From: an uncultured Paracoccaceae bacterium
GTDB lineage: Bacteria; Pseudomonadota; Alphaproteobacteria; Rhodobacterales; Rhodobacteraceae
DNA: 64,000 nucleotides
Reading direction: 5' to 3'
Assembly (NCBI GenBank): GCA_947502145.1
Contig: CANMYO010000005.1
Span: 62,001-126,000 of the forward strand
Shown: positions 35,808-45,436 of the stretch, one piece after another
Numbering within the stretch: the stretch's first letter is position 1
Layout: each line of letters opens with the position of its first letter
The notes under the pieces: model-generated
Seen by the model: only the letters and a program-made list of their open reading frames with translations
Databases searched by the model: none
What the model was told of the DNA's origin: nothing
Translations under genes and position numbers: made by a program

Positions 35808-37076
35808 CTATTCAGCGACAGGTAGGCCAGTGGCAAAACTGATCTGCATGGCTGCGTCGTCCAACGCCGCCTGGGCGCTGTCGTACTCACCATTAAGATA
35901 CTTCGTCTGAACAGACTGCAGCACCTGATCGGCATCACTGAAATAGGCCGTACCATTCATGGGCTCGATGATCTCAAGCCGGCTTAGCACCAGTTCCCAT
36001 ACTTTTTGGCCGCCCCAGAACTCGCTTGGTTCATTGACATAGGGGTCGTCCAGCGCGCTGACCAGCGATGGCACCAGCCCGAATTCGCGCAGCATGGTAA
36101 TCTGACCTTCATTGGTGCCCAGCGCATAGCTCAGATAGGAGTAGGCGGCTTCTTTGTTGTCGCTGTTGTTGGCAATTGCCAGAAGCGACCCACCATAGTT
36201 TGCAGCACGCACCCCATCTTCGGTCACGGATGGCATTGCCATGACGCCCCACTTACCGGACTGATCTTCAGGGGCATTGTTGCGCAGGATTCCTTCGAAC
36301 CAGGCCCCGCTCATCAGTGCCGCAACCGATCCGGCGCTCAGGTTCTGAACCCGCTCACCGAAGTTGCCAGCGGTCATCAGTTCCGCATCAACCATGGTCT
36401 TGACCACGTCCAACGCCGCGACACAGCCCGGCTGGTTTACCGTGATCGACTCACCGTCGCTGGAGAAGAAACCGCAACCCTGTTCATTGCTGATCATCTG
36501 CAACCACTCAGTGCCACCGTTCAGGTTGTCATTGGTCATCGTGACGCCTTCATTGGCCGCCTGCACCTTTGCACCGGCCTCGGCAAAGTCGGACCATGTC
36601 ACGATGTCATCCGCGCTCACACCAGCATTCTCAAAGAAATCGCGGCGGTAGAACATCATCGACGGGCCGGAATCCCATGGCATTCCGATCATCCGATCAC
36701 CCTGACGCAGGGCAAATAGCTTGAACTCCGGGAACTGCGCCTGGGCTTCAGCATCAAAACCAAGCGGTACCAGGTCAGCGGCACAATCAGGGAATTGCGC
36801 CCCTATCAGTTCCATTTCAACGTTCTGGAACTGAAAGACATCTGGCAAACCGGTGCCGCCTGCCGCACAGGCCGCCAAAACACGACTTTTTACATCCGAA
36901 TATCCAAGGTGTTCAACCTTGACCGTGATGTCGGGGTGCTTGGCGTTAAATCCTTCCAGTGTCGCGTCAAGTGCCGGCGCAGCGCTGCCCCAAGACCAAA
37001 CGGTAATTTCCTCAGCTTGCACAAGCCCTGCTGACAAGCACAATGCCGCGACTGCGCAGGTACCAAAAATCTTCAT
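35808..37076 (-). CDS. sugar ABC transporter solute-binding protein (family 1, LacE/UgpB type)
   Basis: 422-residue periplasmic protein with a short signal peptide ending at VQAEE. The mature part begins ITVWSWGSAAPALDA, a typical family-1 sugar binder opening, and contains FNAKHPDITVKVEHLGY, the PDVFQFQN strand and MIGMPWDSGPSMMFYRRDFFENAG. First gene of the lactose-like operon (binding protein, two permeases, ATPase, GH42). The overall order resembles the lacEFG-lacZ-lacK set of Agrobacterium, which supports beta-galactoside uptake. The divergent AraC gene starts 76 bases away. Confidence 0.93.
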   Translation of the reverse strand: MKIFGTCAVAALCLSAGLVQAEEITVWSWGSAAPALDATLEGFNAKHPDITVKVEHLGYSDVKSRVLAACAAGGTGLPDVFQFQNVEMELIGAQFPDCAADLVPLGFDAEAQAQFPEFKLFALRQGDRMIGMPWDSGPSMMFYRRDFFENAGVSADDIVTWSDFAEAGAKVQAANEGVTMTNDNLNGGTEWLQMISNEQGCGFFSSDGESITVNQPGCVAALDVVKTMVDAELMTAGNFGERVQNLSAGSVAALMSGAWFEGILRNNAPEDQSGKWGVMAMPSVTEDGVRAANYGGSLLAIANNSDNKEAAYSYLSYALGTNEGQITMLREFGLVPSLVSALDDPYVNEPSEFWGGQKVWELVLSRLEIIEPMNGTAYFSDADQVLQSVQTKYLNGEYDSAQAALDDAAMQISFATGLPVAE

Positions 37077-37152
37077 TCTGTTCTCCTCCCTAATGCTGGC
37101 GTTTGTGAAAACGCGGATGAATGTTAATAAAGGGTGAAAGGGGTACCGAGTC

Positions 37153-38100
37153 TTGCCAATCGGACAACCAGATCAGCACAATAGTAAGATGGACGAAAAA
37201 CCCATCTGGAATCCCAAGGACAGTGTTGTCGAATTGGTCCCGAATGAAGTTGTTCTGGGGCGCGGAAAACCTGCGATGATGGAAACATCACATTGGCATG
37301 CACAAATCGAAATTTGCTATGTTCCCAAAGGATTAGCACAATACGAGATGTCTGGCCGCATGTTCGAGATTGCCGCCGGGCAAGTGGCCTTGTTCTGGGG
37401 TGGTCTTCCCCATAGGCTTGTCGATTTCGCACCTGAAACCGCACTTGAATCGATACATTTGCCCATTTTGCAGTTCTTTCGGCTGCGTCTGACAGAGGAT
37501 ATTCGCGAAAAACTAATGCAGGGTGCTGTGCTGCTGACGCGTGGCGATGAAGTTGAAGACCAACACGCTTTCGCACGTTGGTGTCGTTATTTCAGGTCCG
37601 GCGATCAAGTGCGGGTCGATCACGCGACAGAGGAACTGTTGCTCCGGATTGAGCGGATATCGCTTGATCCTTATGAGCTGATCGCGGTGGCAGATCCACA
37701 GGATGATGGCACCGTTGAAGCACCCGATCAGAGCAGCTTTGAAAAAATTCGCCTGATCACAGAGTTTGTCACCAGCCATTTCCGCGAAGAAATCGATTCA
37801 GCCTCGATTGCTGAATGCGCAAACATCCATCCCAAATACGCGATGAGCGTGTTCAAGAAATCGACCGGCGTGACATTGAACCAATATGTGCAGCTCTTGC
37901 GGTTGTCCTACGCGCAGGCCCAATTGATGCGGCAGGGTGACAACATTCTGCATATCGCAATGGACAGCGGGTTTGGCTCGCTTTCCAACTTCAACCGCGC
38001 GTTTCGCAAACATACAGGCGTGACACCCTCCGATTTCAAACGCCAGCTGCGCCCGTCGGCCCGCAACGACGCAGAGCCTGTCATCGAACCGGATGCGTGA
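37153..38100 (+). CDS. AraC family transcriptional regulator of the beta-galactoside operon
   Basis: 315-residue regulator with an N-terminal cupin sensor (SHWHAQIEICYVPKGLAQYEM, then VALFWGGLPHRLVDF, as in sugar-responsive MelR/LacR-type AraC proteins) and a C-terminal double helix-turn-helix (SIAECANIHPKYAMSVFKK; ILHIAMDSGFGSLSNFNRAF). I use TTG at 37153, which follows AAAGGGG by nine bases; the first ATG, 12 codons later at 37189, has no ribosome site. It diverges from the operon at 35808-37076 with only 76 bases between, so it very likely regulates it. Confidence 0.9.
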   Translation: MPIGQPDQHNSKMDEKPIWNPKDSVVELVPNEVVLGRGKPAMMETSHWHAQIEICYVPKGLAQYEMSGRMFEIAAGQVALFWGGLPHRLVDFAPETALESIHLPILQFFRLRLTEDIREKLMQGAVLLTRGDEVEDQHAFARWCRYFRSGDQVRVDHATEELLLRIERISLDPYELIAVADPQDDGTVEAPDQSSFEKIRLITEFVTSHFREEIDSASIAECANIHPKYAMSVFKKSTGVTLNQYVQLLRLSYAQAQLMRQGDNILHIAMDSGFGSLSNFNRAFRKHTGVTPSDFKRQLRPSARNDAEPVIEPDA

Positions 38101-38103
38101 CCA

Positions 38104-39177
38104 TTATCTGCAGCCCCGCGCCTGCAATGTCGGGGCGGTCAATTCTGCGCCATTCCGCGGCGGCGCTGAACGCGATGACACGCCGGGCACATTTTCAATC
38201 GAAACCCCCTGCCCGAATTCCCCGGCAGTTTCCAATAACCTTCGCTTTATGTCGTCAGACAGCCCCTGATCAAGCAACACAACCCGTTCACCCTGCGCCG
38301 CTTTCGCCAGCAGCGACTGGCATAACTTATCTGCCGGCCAGTCTGCGCACCCATCCACAGCACCAATCTCAACCCGCTGCGCGTCCCGCCGCGCCAGTTC
38401 AAGGACGGCCGGGTGATGCTGCCCGTCGTAATAAATCACGTCTGCTTCTTGCAACCGCTGCACACCCCGCAGCGTGATCAGATCCCGATCACCGGAACCG
38501 GCATCAATAATGCTGACGCTGCCTGACCGGGACCCCGCAAATTCGTCTGCCTCAATTGCAGATTTGATCAGCTGGATGGCCGCCCGCTCCGCGCCGCCTG
38601 CAAACAGGTGGCGGGGTTTGCCATTAAACACCCATCGCCACAGGTCGCGACGCCTGCGCGGGGCAAGGCGCGCCGCGGCGAACCAGCGCAATCGACCTGC
38701 CGATGCGGCAAGCTCGCCGAGGCGCGGCTCAAGCAGGCCCTCGATCTTGGTCTTGATCTGCCGTGCCAGGACCGGGGCCGTGCCTTCGGTGCCAATGGCG
38801 ACCACAACCGGGTCACGGTCGACGATCGAGGGCGTCAACGCATCACAAAGTGCCGGCTGATCTACGGTATTCACCATCGCGCCTGCGCATTTTGCCAAAG
38901 CGTGCAGCGCCATGTCGTTGCCCGGGCACCCTGTCGCTACAAAGCACAACGCACAATCCACAAAGCATTCTGTGGTGATCCGTCCCGCGATATGGGTGAT
39001 CTGCCCCTGCGCGGCCAAGTTTGCCAACTCGGGCTCAAGATCGCGCGCGAGCACAAAAATCTCCGCTTCCGTCTTGAGCATTAACCTCGCCTTCTGCGCC
39101 GCCTGTTCGCCGCCCCCTACAATGACCACCCGGCGTCCGGCCATTTGCAGAAACATCGGAAAGGTTCTCATGCGCAC
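38104..39177 (-). CDS. CysG-like siroheme synthase with intact N-terminal dehydrogenase and degenerate, truncated methylase domain
   Basis: 357 residues. The N-terminal ~210 residues match precorrin-2 dehydrogenase/ferrochelatase: FPMFLQMAGRRVVIVGGGEQAAQKA (NAD site), ALCFVATG, MVNTVDQPALCDALTPSIVDRDPVVVAIGTEG split over several strands, and KIEGLLEPRLGELA. From ~225 a uroporphyrinogen methylase begins, but the hallmark VGAGPGDPELLT reads IDAGSGDRDLITLRG and the domain breaks off after ~120 residues, before the substrate and SAM loops. It probably makes siroheme from precorrin-2 for NirB, with methylation done elsewhere. It is the last gene of the nitrate cluster and overlaps the gene before it by ten bases. 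Confidence 0.85.
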   Translation of the reverse strand: MRMRTFPMFLQMAGRRVVIVGGGEQAAQKARLMLKTEAEIFVLARDLEPELANLAAQGQITHIAGRITTECFVDCALCFVATGCPGNDMALHALAKCAGAMVNTVDQPALCDALTPSIVDRDPVVVAIGTEGTAPVLARQIKTKIEGLLEPRLGELAASAGRLRWFAAARLAPRRRRDLWRWVFNGKPRHLFAGGAERAAIQLIKSAIEADEFAGSRSGSVSIIDAGSGDRDLITLRGVQRLQEADVIYYDGQHHPAVLELARRDAQRVEIGAVDGCADWPADKLCQSLLAKAAQGERVVLLDQGLSDDIKRRLLETAGEFGQGVSIENVPGVSSRSAPPRNGAELTAPTLQARGCR

Positions 39178-40103
39178 ATGTCCTCATGCTGGTGACGATT
39201 GTGCCAAAATTGTGCGGCGACCGCCTGTGCCTTTGACAGCGTTGGCGCCACCTTCAGGGTCCAAAGCGCAATCGCAGCCGTGCCCGTTATCGTGGCCACG
39301 GCAAAATCATCTTGGGTCCGACCGGCCCAGAGATCCCCCAAATCGGTAGGATGCCCAGCGTCATGTAGGCGACGTTGCTCTGTGGTGATCGGGCTGGTGG
39401 ATTCCTGAAACGCAACGCCGTCTTTCAGACCAAACACCGTGATCTCTTTTGAAGGATGGCGTTCAAACTCACCGCCGCCGCCCTTGATGATGCTGAGCGA
39501 TTGCTGCCCCAGCATCTCTGCAGCTACAGTCTGCAAACCCCGGTAGGATGGGTGAAAGACACCCTGCACGCTGGCAGCAGCCTGCGAAGGGTTCCACATG
39601 CGTAGCACCGTATTGATGCAGGACCGCAGCCCAAACTCATCGCGCAGCTTTAACAACGCAAACGCCTCGGGGCTGAGCGTTTCAAGCGGCGTGTAGCAAA
39701 CGTTCGGACCGGCAAGTTGAATGGCGTCGCGAACGGAGGCCTGCGCCAGTTGGTGCCCGTTCCACCCGTGCATGGAAATGCGAAATCCCGCCTGCCCGAC
39801 CAAGCGCGCAGACAGCAGGAACAACGGTGAACGGCGGGTCCGACCTGCGGCGTACGAGGGCCAATCAAGGTCAGCACCCGGCAACTTATTGCGGACGTGA
39901 TCTCGCAATGCTGCGGTGAACCCGGCAATTTCCTGCGGCGTCTCACCACGCAGTCGCAAGACCATCAACAATGCCCCAATCGCTTCTGGCGCGGCCTGTT
40001 GCCCCAGAATGATCAACATTGCATCCCGCGCCTCCGCCATCGTCAGGGGCCGGGCCCGCCCCTTGCCACGCGCGACAATCTGAACATAGGGGGCAAGGCT
40101 CAT
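39168..40103 (-). CDS. glycosyl transferase / anthranilate phosphoribosyltransferase-like protein (TrpD2/YbiB type)
   Basis: 311-residue protein of the nucleoside phosphorylase/TrpD fold. The N-terminal helical domain reads TMAEARDAMLIILGQQAAPEAIGALLMVLRLRGET, followed by IAGFTAALRDHV. The central part has PLFLLSARLVGQAGFRISMHGW, but the TrpD diphosphate loop motif (GTGGD) is not evident, as in the TrpD2 group, which binds nucleic acid rather than making tryptophan. It overlaps nasA by four bases. Related genes are often inside proteobacterial nitrate assimilation operons; the function there is not established. Confidence 0.8.
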   Translation of the reverse strand: MSLAPYVQIVARGKGRARPLTMAEARDAMLIILGQQAAPEAIGALLMVLRLRGETPQEIAGFTAALRDHVRNKLPGADLDWPSYAAGRTRRSPLFLLSARLVGQAGFRISMHGWNGHQLAQASVRDAIQLAGPNVCYTPLETLSPEAFALLKLRDEFGLRSCINTVLRMWNPSQAAASVQGVFHPSYRGLQTVAAEMLGQQSLSIIKGGGGEFERHPSKEITVFGLKDGVAFQESTSPITTEQRRLHDAGHPTDLGDLWAGRTQDDFAVATITGTAAIALWTLKVAPTLSKAQAVAAQFWHNRHQHEDMCA

Positions 40104-42676
40104 TCAGCAGCCATCGGCACGGACACTTCGGCCAGTAGGGCGGCCAGTTCGGGCTTGCAGGATCCGCAGTTTGTCCCGGCACAGGTCGACGCCCCCAGGT
40201 CCGCAACACTCCGCGCCCCAGCGGCAATGGCGTTTCGCAGAGTGTTACGCCCGACATTGAAGCACGCACAAACCGTCGGGCCCGGATCGGGCGTATCCTG
40301 GCGGCCACGCCCCGCCAATGCGGTGAACGGCGCGACCTCGCGACCAACCATCCCGACAACGGCAGAGCGTGACAGTCGTACCGGCGCGCGTGCGGCAAAG
40401 AACACCGCCGAAATACGTCCTGCCTGCGATATTGCGATCCGTACGGTCCCTTCTGCCGGATCGCTCTGCACGGCGGTTTCGCCGGTCATCTGTCCACAGA
40501 GGCGGCGCATTTCAGCCACCCAGTCGCTTGGCTGATCTTCGCCTGCCATTTCAACTTGCCAGCCGGTCAGGCTGCGCGACACCGCGGCATATGCGGTTTG
40601 CGGAACAAGGGGGGTGAGGCTGGCCAGATAGCCGAACCATCTGGGTCTAAAAAGCGCAGCGGTGACGGTGCCGGATTTCAGTGCTGGCTGCCCGGACACC
40701 GGATCAGTCCTGGGCGCAATCAATTTGTTGATCACCGCAGCACGGCTATGCTGGCGAGTCCAGTGCATGGGCACAAACAGCTCTCCGGTTGCGACCCGGG
40801 ACGTGATCAATGCGCGCAGGATAACCCGCCCCTGATCGTTCTGAACTGCGATCAAATCGCCTGCGCCCGCACCAATATCTGCTGCATCATCCGGATGTAT
40901 CTCGACATAGGGCTCTGCCAGATGCGCCCCCAACCGCGCAGACTTGCCGCTCCGGGTCATCGTATGCCACTGGTCCCGATTGCGGCCCGTATTCAGCGCC
41001 AGTGATGGCTTTGACACCACAGGCGGTTGCACTGGCACCATGCGTGCTTTGCCGTTCGGGTGGAAAAACTGACCATCCGCGAAAAAGCGATGACCATTGC
41101 GCGGCCATTGCGTCGGCACAAGGTTTGCGTAATCCGCATCCGCAAATACGCTCAGGTCCAGATCACGCCGGAAATGCGCAGTCGCCGCGTCAAGCGCGAT
41201 GTATTCGGCAAAAACCTCGCGCGGATGATCGTAGTCAAACGCAGCACCAAACCCCATTCGTGTCGCAACATCGCTAATGATTTGCCAGTCTGGCCGCGCC
41301 TCTCCCGGCGGCGGCAAGAACGCCCGCTGGCGCGAAATACGCCGTTCTGAATTCGTGACCGTCCCGTCCTTTTCGCCCCAGCCGGTGGCGGGTAGCAATA
41401 CGTCTGCCAAAGCGTTCGTGTCGGTCCGCGCAACAATGTCAGAGGTCACGACAAAGGGAACCTTCGCCAAAGCCGCTGCAACGCCGCTGGCGTTTGGCAG
41501 GGAAACAGCCGGGTTTGTCGACATGATCCACAACGCCTTGATCTTGCCGTCCGCGCAGGCCTCAAACAGATCGACGGCCTTGTAACCCGGCTGCGTACAG
41601 ATCGCCGGGCTTTCCCAGAATGTCTGCACGGCAGCGCGATGATCGGCGCGAGACAGATCAAGATGATTGGCCAGCATGTTGGCCAACCCGCCCACCTCGC
41701 GCCCGCCCATCGCATTCGGTTGGCCGGTGACAGAAAACGGGGTCGCGCCGGGCTTTCCGATCCGCCCGGTCGCCAGATGACAGTTCAGTATCGCATTGAC
41801 CTTGTCGGTGCCGCATATGGACTGGTTCACGCCCTGAGAATAGACCGTAATCACCCGCTCGGTTGCTGCCCAGAGGCTGAAAAATTCAGCCAACTCAGCA
41901 TCCGTCAGACCGGTGGTGCCCTCAGCATTACTGCGGGCGGCGTTGACGGTCTCGGCGAAACCATCGACATGCCCGGCAAGAAAATCCGCATCGCATTTTC
42001 CAGCTGCCGCAAGATATGCCAATAACCCGTTGAACAGCGCGACGTCTCCATCCGGGGCGATCTGCAGATGCATATCGGCAAGATCGGTTGTGGCGGTGCG
42101 GCGTGGATCAATGTTGATGACACGTAGCCGTGGCCGCGCCTCTTTGGCCGCCACGATGCGCTGATACAGAACCGGATGGCACCAGGCGAGGTTCGATCCG
42201 ACAAGCACAATCAGGTCCGCCTGCTCCAAATCCTCATAGGTGCCGGGAACTGTATCAGTCCCAAAGGCGCGCATGTGCCCAGCCACACTTGATGCCATGC
42301 ACAACCGGGAGTTCGTGTCGATGTTGGCGGAGCCGATGAACCCTTTCATCAGCTTGTTTGCGACGTAATAATCTTCGGTAAGCAGTTGCCCTGATGCATA
42401 GAACGCCACGCTGTCGGGTCCGTGCTCGCGGATGGCTGCGGAAAACCGGTCCGCGACCAGATCAAGTGCCTCGTTCCAATCCGCACGACGCCCGCCGATC
42501 TGCGGTGCGAGAAGACGACCATCGAGGTCGATGGTCTCGCCGAGCGCCGCGCCCTTGGAGCAGAGCCGGCCAAAGTTCGCGGGATGAGCAGGATCACCCT
42601 TGATCGTGCCGTCAGGGCCGGCCAGAACGCCGCAGCCAACCCCGCAGTATGGACATGTCGTGCGGATCAGGCTCAT
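40100..42676 (-). CDS. nasA: assimilatory nitrate reductase, molybdopterin catalytic subunit
   Basis: 858-residue bis-MGD enzyme reducing nitrate to nitrite in the cytoplasm. The N-terminal [4Fe-4S] site is TTCPYCGVGCGV with the fourth Cys in GRLCSKG. Molybdopterin motifs follow (VAFYASGQLLTEDYYVANK, DTNSRLCMASSV with the Cys in the Mo-ligand position, VTGQPNAMGGREVGG). The molybdopterin-binding domain with LNTGRNRDQWHTMTRSG lies near 590. The C-terminus (~800-850) has a BFD-like [2Fe-2S] module, VCACFNVGRNTL plus CAGTNCGSCKPELA, which receives electrons, as in Klebsiella and Paracoccus enzymes. Overlaps nirD by four bases. Confidence 0.96.
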   Translation of the reverse strand: MSLIRTTCPYCGVGCGVLAGPDGTIKGDPAHPANFGRLCSKGAALGETIDLDGRLLAPQIGGRRADWNEALDLVADRFSAAIREHGPDSVAFYASGQLLTEDYYVANKLMKGFIGSANIDTNSRLCMASSVAGHMRAFGTDTVPGTYEDLEQADLIVLVGSNLAWCHPVLYQRIVAAKEARPRLRVINIDPRRTATTDLADMHLQIAPDGDVALFNGLLAYLAAAGKCDADFLAGHVDGFAETVNAARSNAEGTTGLTDAELAEFFSLWAATERVITVYSQGVNQSICGTDKVNAILNCHLATGRIGKPGATPFSVTGQPNAMGGREVGGLANMLANHLDLSRADHRAAVQTFWESPAICTQPGYKAVDLFEACADGKIKALWIMSTNPAVSLPNASGVAAALAKVPFVVTSDIVARTDTNALADVLLPATGWGEKDGTVTNSERRISRQRAFLPPPGEARPDWQIISDVATRMGFGAAFDYDHPREVFAEYIALDAATAHFRRDLDLSVFADADYANLVPTQWPRNGHRFFADGQFFHPNGKARMVPVQPPVVSKPSLALNTGRNRDQWHTMTRSGKSARLGAHLAEPYVEIHPDDAADIGAGAGDLIAVQNDQGRVILRALITSRVATGELFVPMHWTRQHSRAAVINKLIAPRTDPVSGQPALKSGTVTAALFRPRWFGYLASLTPLVPQTAYAAVSRSLTGWQVEMAGEDQPSDWVAEMRRLCGQMTGETAVQSDPAEGTVRIAISQAGRISAVFFAARAPVRLSRSAVVGMVGREVAPFTALAGRGRQDTPDPGPTVCACFNVGRNTLRNAIAAGARSVADLGASTCAGTNCGSCKPELAALLAEVSVPMAAE

Positions 42677-43008
42677 GCTGGCACACGGGCCCGCAGAAAC
42701 GACAGATCCAACAGGATACGCCCGTCCACGACCCGGGCAGGATAGGTTGAGACCCGGCCCTGATCCGCGCCCTGTGCCTCACCGGTTTCAAGCGATATGA
42801 CCCAATTGTGCAACGGACAGGTGACCGCCTTTCCATGCACGATCCCCTCGGCCAGGGGACCGGCCTTATGCGGGCAGGCATTGTTCAGCGCAAAGACTTC
42901 GTCTTCAGCGGTGCGAAAAATCGCGACGCAGCCATCGGCGGTTTTTACAACACGGGCACCGCGCTGAGGAATATCGGCAAGGTTCGCAATATCGATCCAG
43001 TGGCTCAT
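42673..43008 (-). CDS. nirD: assimilatory nitrite reductase small subunit (Rieske-type)
   Basis: 111-residue Rieske-like protein. It has NACPHKAGPLAEG and CPLHNWVISLETGEA, giving the two Cys-x-His pairs for a [2Fe-2S] cluster (CPH and CPLH). Many NirD proteins lack these ligands, so this one belongs to the cluster-binding type. It shuttles electrons or stabilises NirB. Four-base overlaps with both nirB and nasA imply coupled translation. Confidence 0.95.
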   Translation of the reverse strand: MSHWIDIANLADIPQRGARVVKTADGCVAIFRTAEDEVFALNNACPHKAGPLAEGIVHGKAVTCPLHNWVISLETGEAQGADQGRVSTYPARVVDGRILLDLSFLRARVPA

Positions 43009-45431
43009 TCGGCCGCCTCCAGCGCAAGATTTGCCAATGGGCGGTAGTCGTTCGCCTTCTTGCTGGCATGGTCCGCCCAGGGGTCACGTCGGTAAATTGA
43101 CTGGCTCAGCTCAAACCGCGCGACAAGCGCATCCCGCTCTTCTGCGATGCGGGTCTCAATCCACTCCAGCCCCACCTTGTTCATCCACTTGTATATGCGG
43201 TCGAGGTACTTGGCGTTCTCCCGATATAGCTGCGTGATCGCCTTGATCACTTCAATCGCCTCGGCCTCGTCTGGCACCTGCAACAATAACTCTGTCTCGC
43301 GGACATCCATTCCCGCAGCGCCGCCGATACTGATCTGAAATCCTGAATCAACGCAGATGACGCCAATGTCCTTGCAGGTCGCCTCGGCGCAGTTCCGCGG
43401 GCATCCCGACACCCCAAGCTTTAGCTTGTGCGGCGTCCACGACCCCCACAGCTCTTTTTCCAACTTGATCCCCAAACCGGTGCTGTCCTGTGTCCCAAAC
43501 CGGCAATGGTCGGTGCCAACACAGGTCTTTACCGTGCGCAACCCCTTGGAATAAGCGTGCCCTGACACCATTCCGGCCGCATTCAGGTCCGCCCAGATAT
43601 CGGGCAGATCCTCTCCCCGCACACCCAGCAGATCAATCCGCTGCCCGCCGGTGACCTTCACCGTTGGCACACTGTACTTATCCGCGGCATCCGCAATGGC
43701 GCGCAGTTCATCCGGTGTGGTGATCCCACCCCATATACGCGGCACCACGCTGAAAGTTCCGTCCTTTTGGATATTCGCGTGCTTGCGTTCATTGATAAAT
43801 CGGCTTTGCGGGTCGTCCTGATATTCCAAAGGCCAGTCGGCCAGCAGGTAAAAGTTCAGGGCGGGTCGGCAAATGTGGCACCCACAAGAGGTCTTCCACC
43901 CGCATTCCTGCCAGACCGCCGCCATGGACGTCAGCTTTTGGCCCTTGATCATGCGCCGGACATCTTCGTGTGTCATATCCGTGCAACCACAGACAGAGGC
44001 AGCAGCGGGGACGACAAATTCATCCCCCAAAGAAACCGCCAAGAGCTGCTCAACCAGACCAGTGCAGGTCCCGCAAGACCCCGAGGCCTTAGTTGTTGCC
44101 CGCAATGCGCCCAGATCAGTTGCGCCCGCGGCAATCGCGTCTTCGATTTCACCCTTGCAGATACCGTTGCAGCCACAGATCTCCGCATCACGCGGTAAGG
44201 CTGCAACAGCCGCTAAAGGGTCCAGGGGGGTCCCCCATTGATAGGCTGGCCCGAAAATCAGCGTCTCGCGCATCTCCGATATATCGGTCCTGTCGCGTAT
44301 CAGGCCGAAAAACCAGTTGCCGTCGGCAGTGTCCCCATACATGACTGCGCCGATAATCGCATCGTTCTTGATTACCAGACGCCGATAAACGCCGCGGGCC
44401 GGATCGCGAAAGACAATATCTTCGCGCCCTTCCCCCTCAGCAAAGTCGCCAGCGCTGAACAGGTCGCACCCGGTCACCTTCAGTTTTGTTGACAGGTCTT
44501 TCTGCACAAATGTCGCGGGTTGCCCCATCAAGGTCTGTGCGGCGACATGCGCCTGATCATACAAAGGGGCTACTAACCCGAAAATCGCACCGTCATGTTC
44601 AACACATTCTCCCACCGCGAGGATCTTGCTGTCTGACGTGACCATCTGGTCATCGACATGGATGCCACGACCAACGGCCAACCCGGTGTCCGTTGCAAGG
44701 TCAACATTCGGGCGAATGCCCACCGCCATGACCAGCAGATCACACGGCAACTTTGTGCCGTCATCCAGCAACAGCGCCTGGACCTTGCCATCCGTGCCCA
44801 AAATCTCTTTGGAATTGGCCGAACATTTGACGGTGATCCCCTTGTCCACGAGAGCCTTGCGCAAAAGGTAACCTGCGGCTTCGTCCAGCTGCCGCTCCAT
44901 CAGATGCCCCATGATGTGCACCACGGTCACATCGACGCCGCGTGCGGCCATGCCAGCCGCGGCCTCCAGCCCCAACAGACCGCCACCAATCACCACGCAT
45001 TTATGGTCGGAGCCAAGGCCCATCATCCGCTGTGTGTCTTCAAGGTCGCGATAGGCAATCACCCCATCAAGATCATGGCCCGGCAGCGGAATGATGAAGG
45101 GTTTGGAGCCGGTCCCGATCACCAGACGATCATATGCCAGCACTTCGCCAGTCGAGGTGGTGACGGTTTGCGTTGCACGGTCAATATTCTCCACGAAACA
45201 GCCAAAGCGCGTCGCAATACCGTGCACCTGATACCAGTCGTCATCATGGGTGATGATCTCATCATACGTCTTTTCCCCCGAAAGAACCGGTGACAGCATG
45301 ATGCGGTTGTAGTTGCCCCGTGGCTCTGCGTTGATCAGCGTAATGTCATAGTCGGCCTTCGCATCCACCAGTTTCTCTAGCATGCGCCCCGTGGCCATAC
45401 CGGCACCTATGACGACAAGTTTCTCAGTCAT
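43005..45431 (-). CDS. nirB: NAD(P)H nitrite reductase large subunit
   Basis: 808-residue enzyme reducing nitrite to ammonia. Residues ~1-300 form the FAD/NAD oxidoreductase (KLVVIGAGMATGRMLE; VIGGGLLGLEAAAGMAARG). Two BFD-like [2Fe-2S] segments follow (CGCNGICKGEIEDAI near 425; ASVCGCTDMTHEDV near 490). The C-terminal sulfite/nitrite reductase domain has the siroheme/[4Fe-4S] Cys pairs in CVGTDHCRFG and VSGCPRNCAEATCKD. All cluster ligands are present. Length is close to the ~820-850 residues usual for NirB. It follows nrtCD after five bases. Confidence 0.97.
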   Translation of the reverse strand: MTEKLVVIGAGMATGRMLEKLVDAKADYDITLINAEPRGNYNRIMLSPVLSGEKTYDEIITHDDDWYQVHGIATRFGCFVENIDRATQTVTTSTGEVLAYDRLVIGTGSKPFIIPLPGHDLDGVIAYRDLEDTQRMMGLGSDHKCVVIGGGLLGLEAAAGMAARGVDVTVVHIMGHLMERQLDEAAGYLLRKALVDKGITVKCSANSKEILGTDGKVQALLLDDGTKLPCDLLVMAVGIRPNVDLATDTGLAVGRGIHVDDQMVTSDSKILAVGECVEHDGAIFGLVAPLYDQAHVAAQTLMGQPATFVQKDLSTKLKVTGCDLFSAGDFAEGEGREDIVFRDPARGVYRRLVIKNDAIIGAVMYGDTADGNWFFGLIRDRTDISEMRETLIFGPAYQWGTPLDPLAAVAALPRDAEICGCNGICKGEIEDAIAAGATDLGALRATTKASGSCGTCTGLVEQLLAVSLGDEFVVPAAASVCGCTDMTHEDVRRMIKGQKLTSMAAVWQECGWKTSCGCHICRPALNFYLLADWPLEYQDDPQSRFINERKHANIQKDGTFSVVPRIWGGITTPDELRAIADAADKYSVPTVKVTGGQRIDLLGVRGEDLPDIWADLNAAGMVSGHAYSKGLRTVKTCVGTDHCRFGTQDSTGLGIKLEKELWGSWTPHKLKLGVSGCPRNCAEATCKDIGVICVDSGFQISIGGAAGMDVRETELLLQVPDEAEAIEVIKAITQLYRENAKYLDRIYKWMNKVGLEWIETRIAEERDALVARFELSQSIYRRDPWADHASKKANDYRPLANLALEAAE

Positions 45432-45436
45432 ATCTC

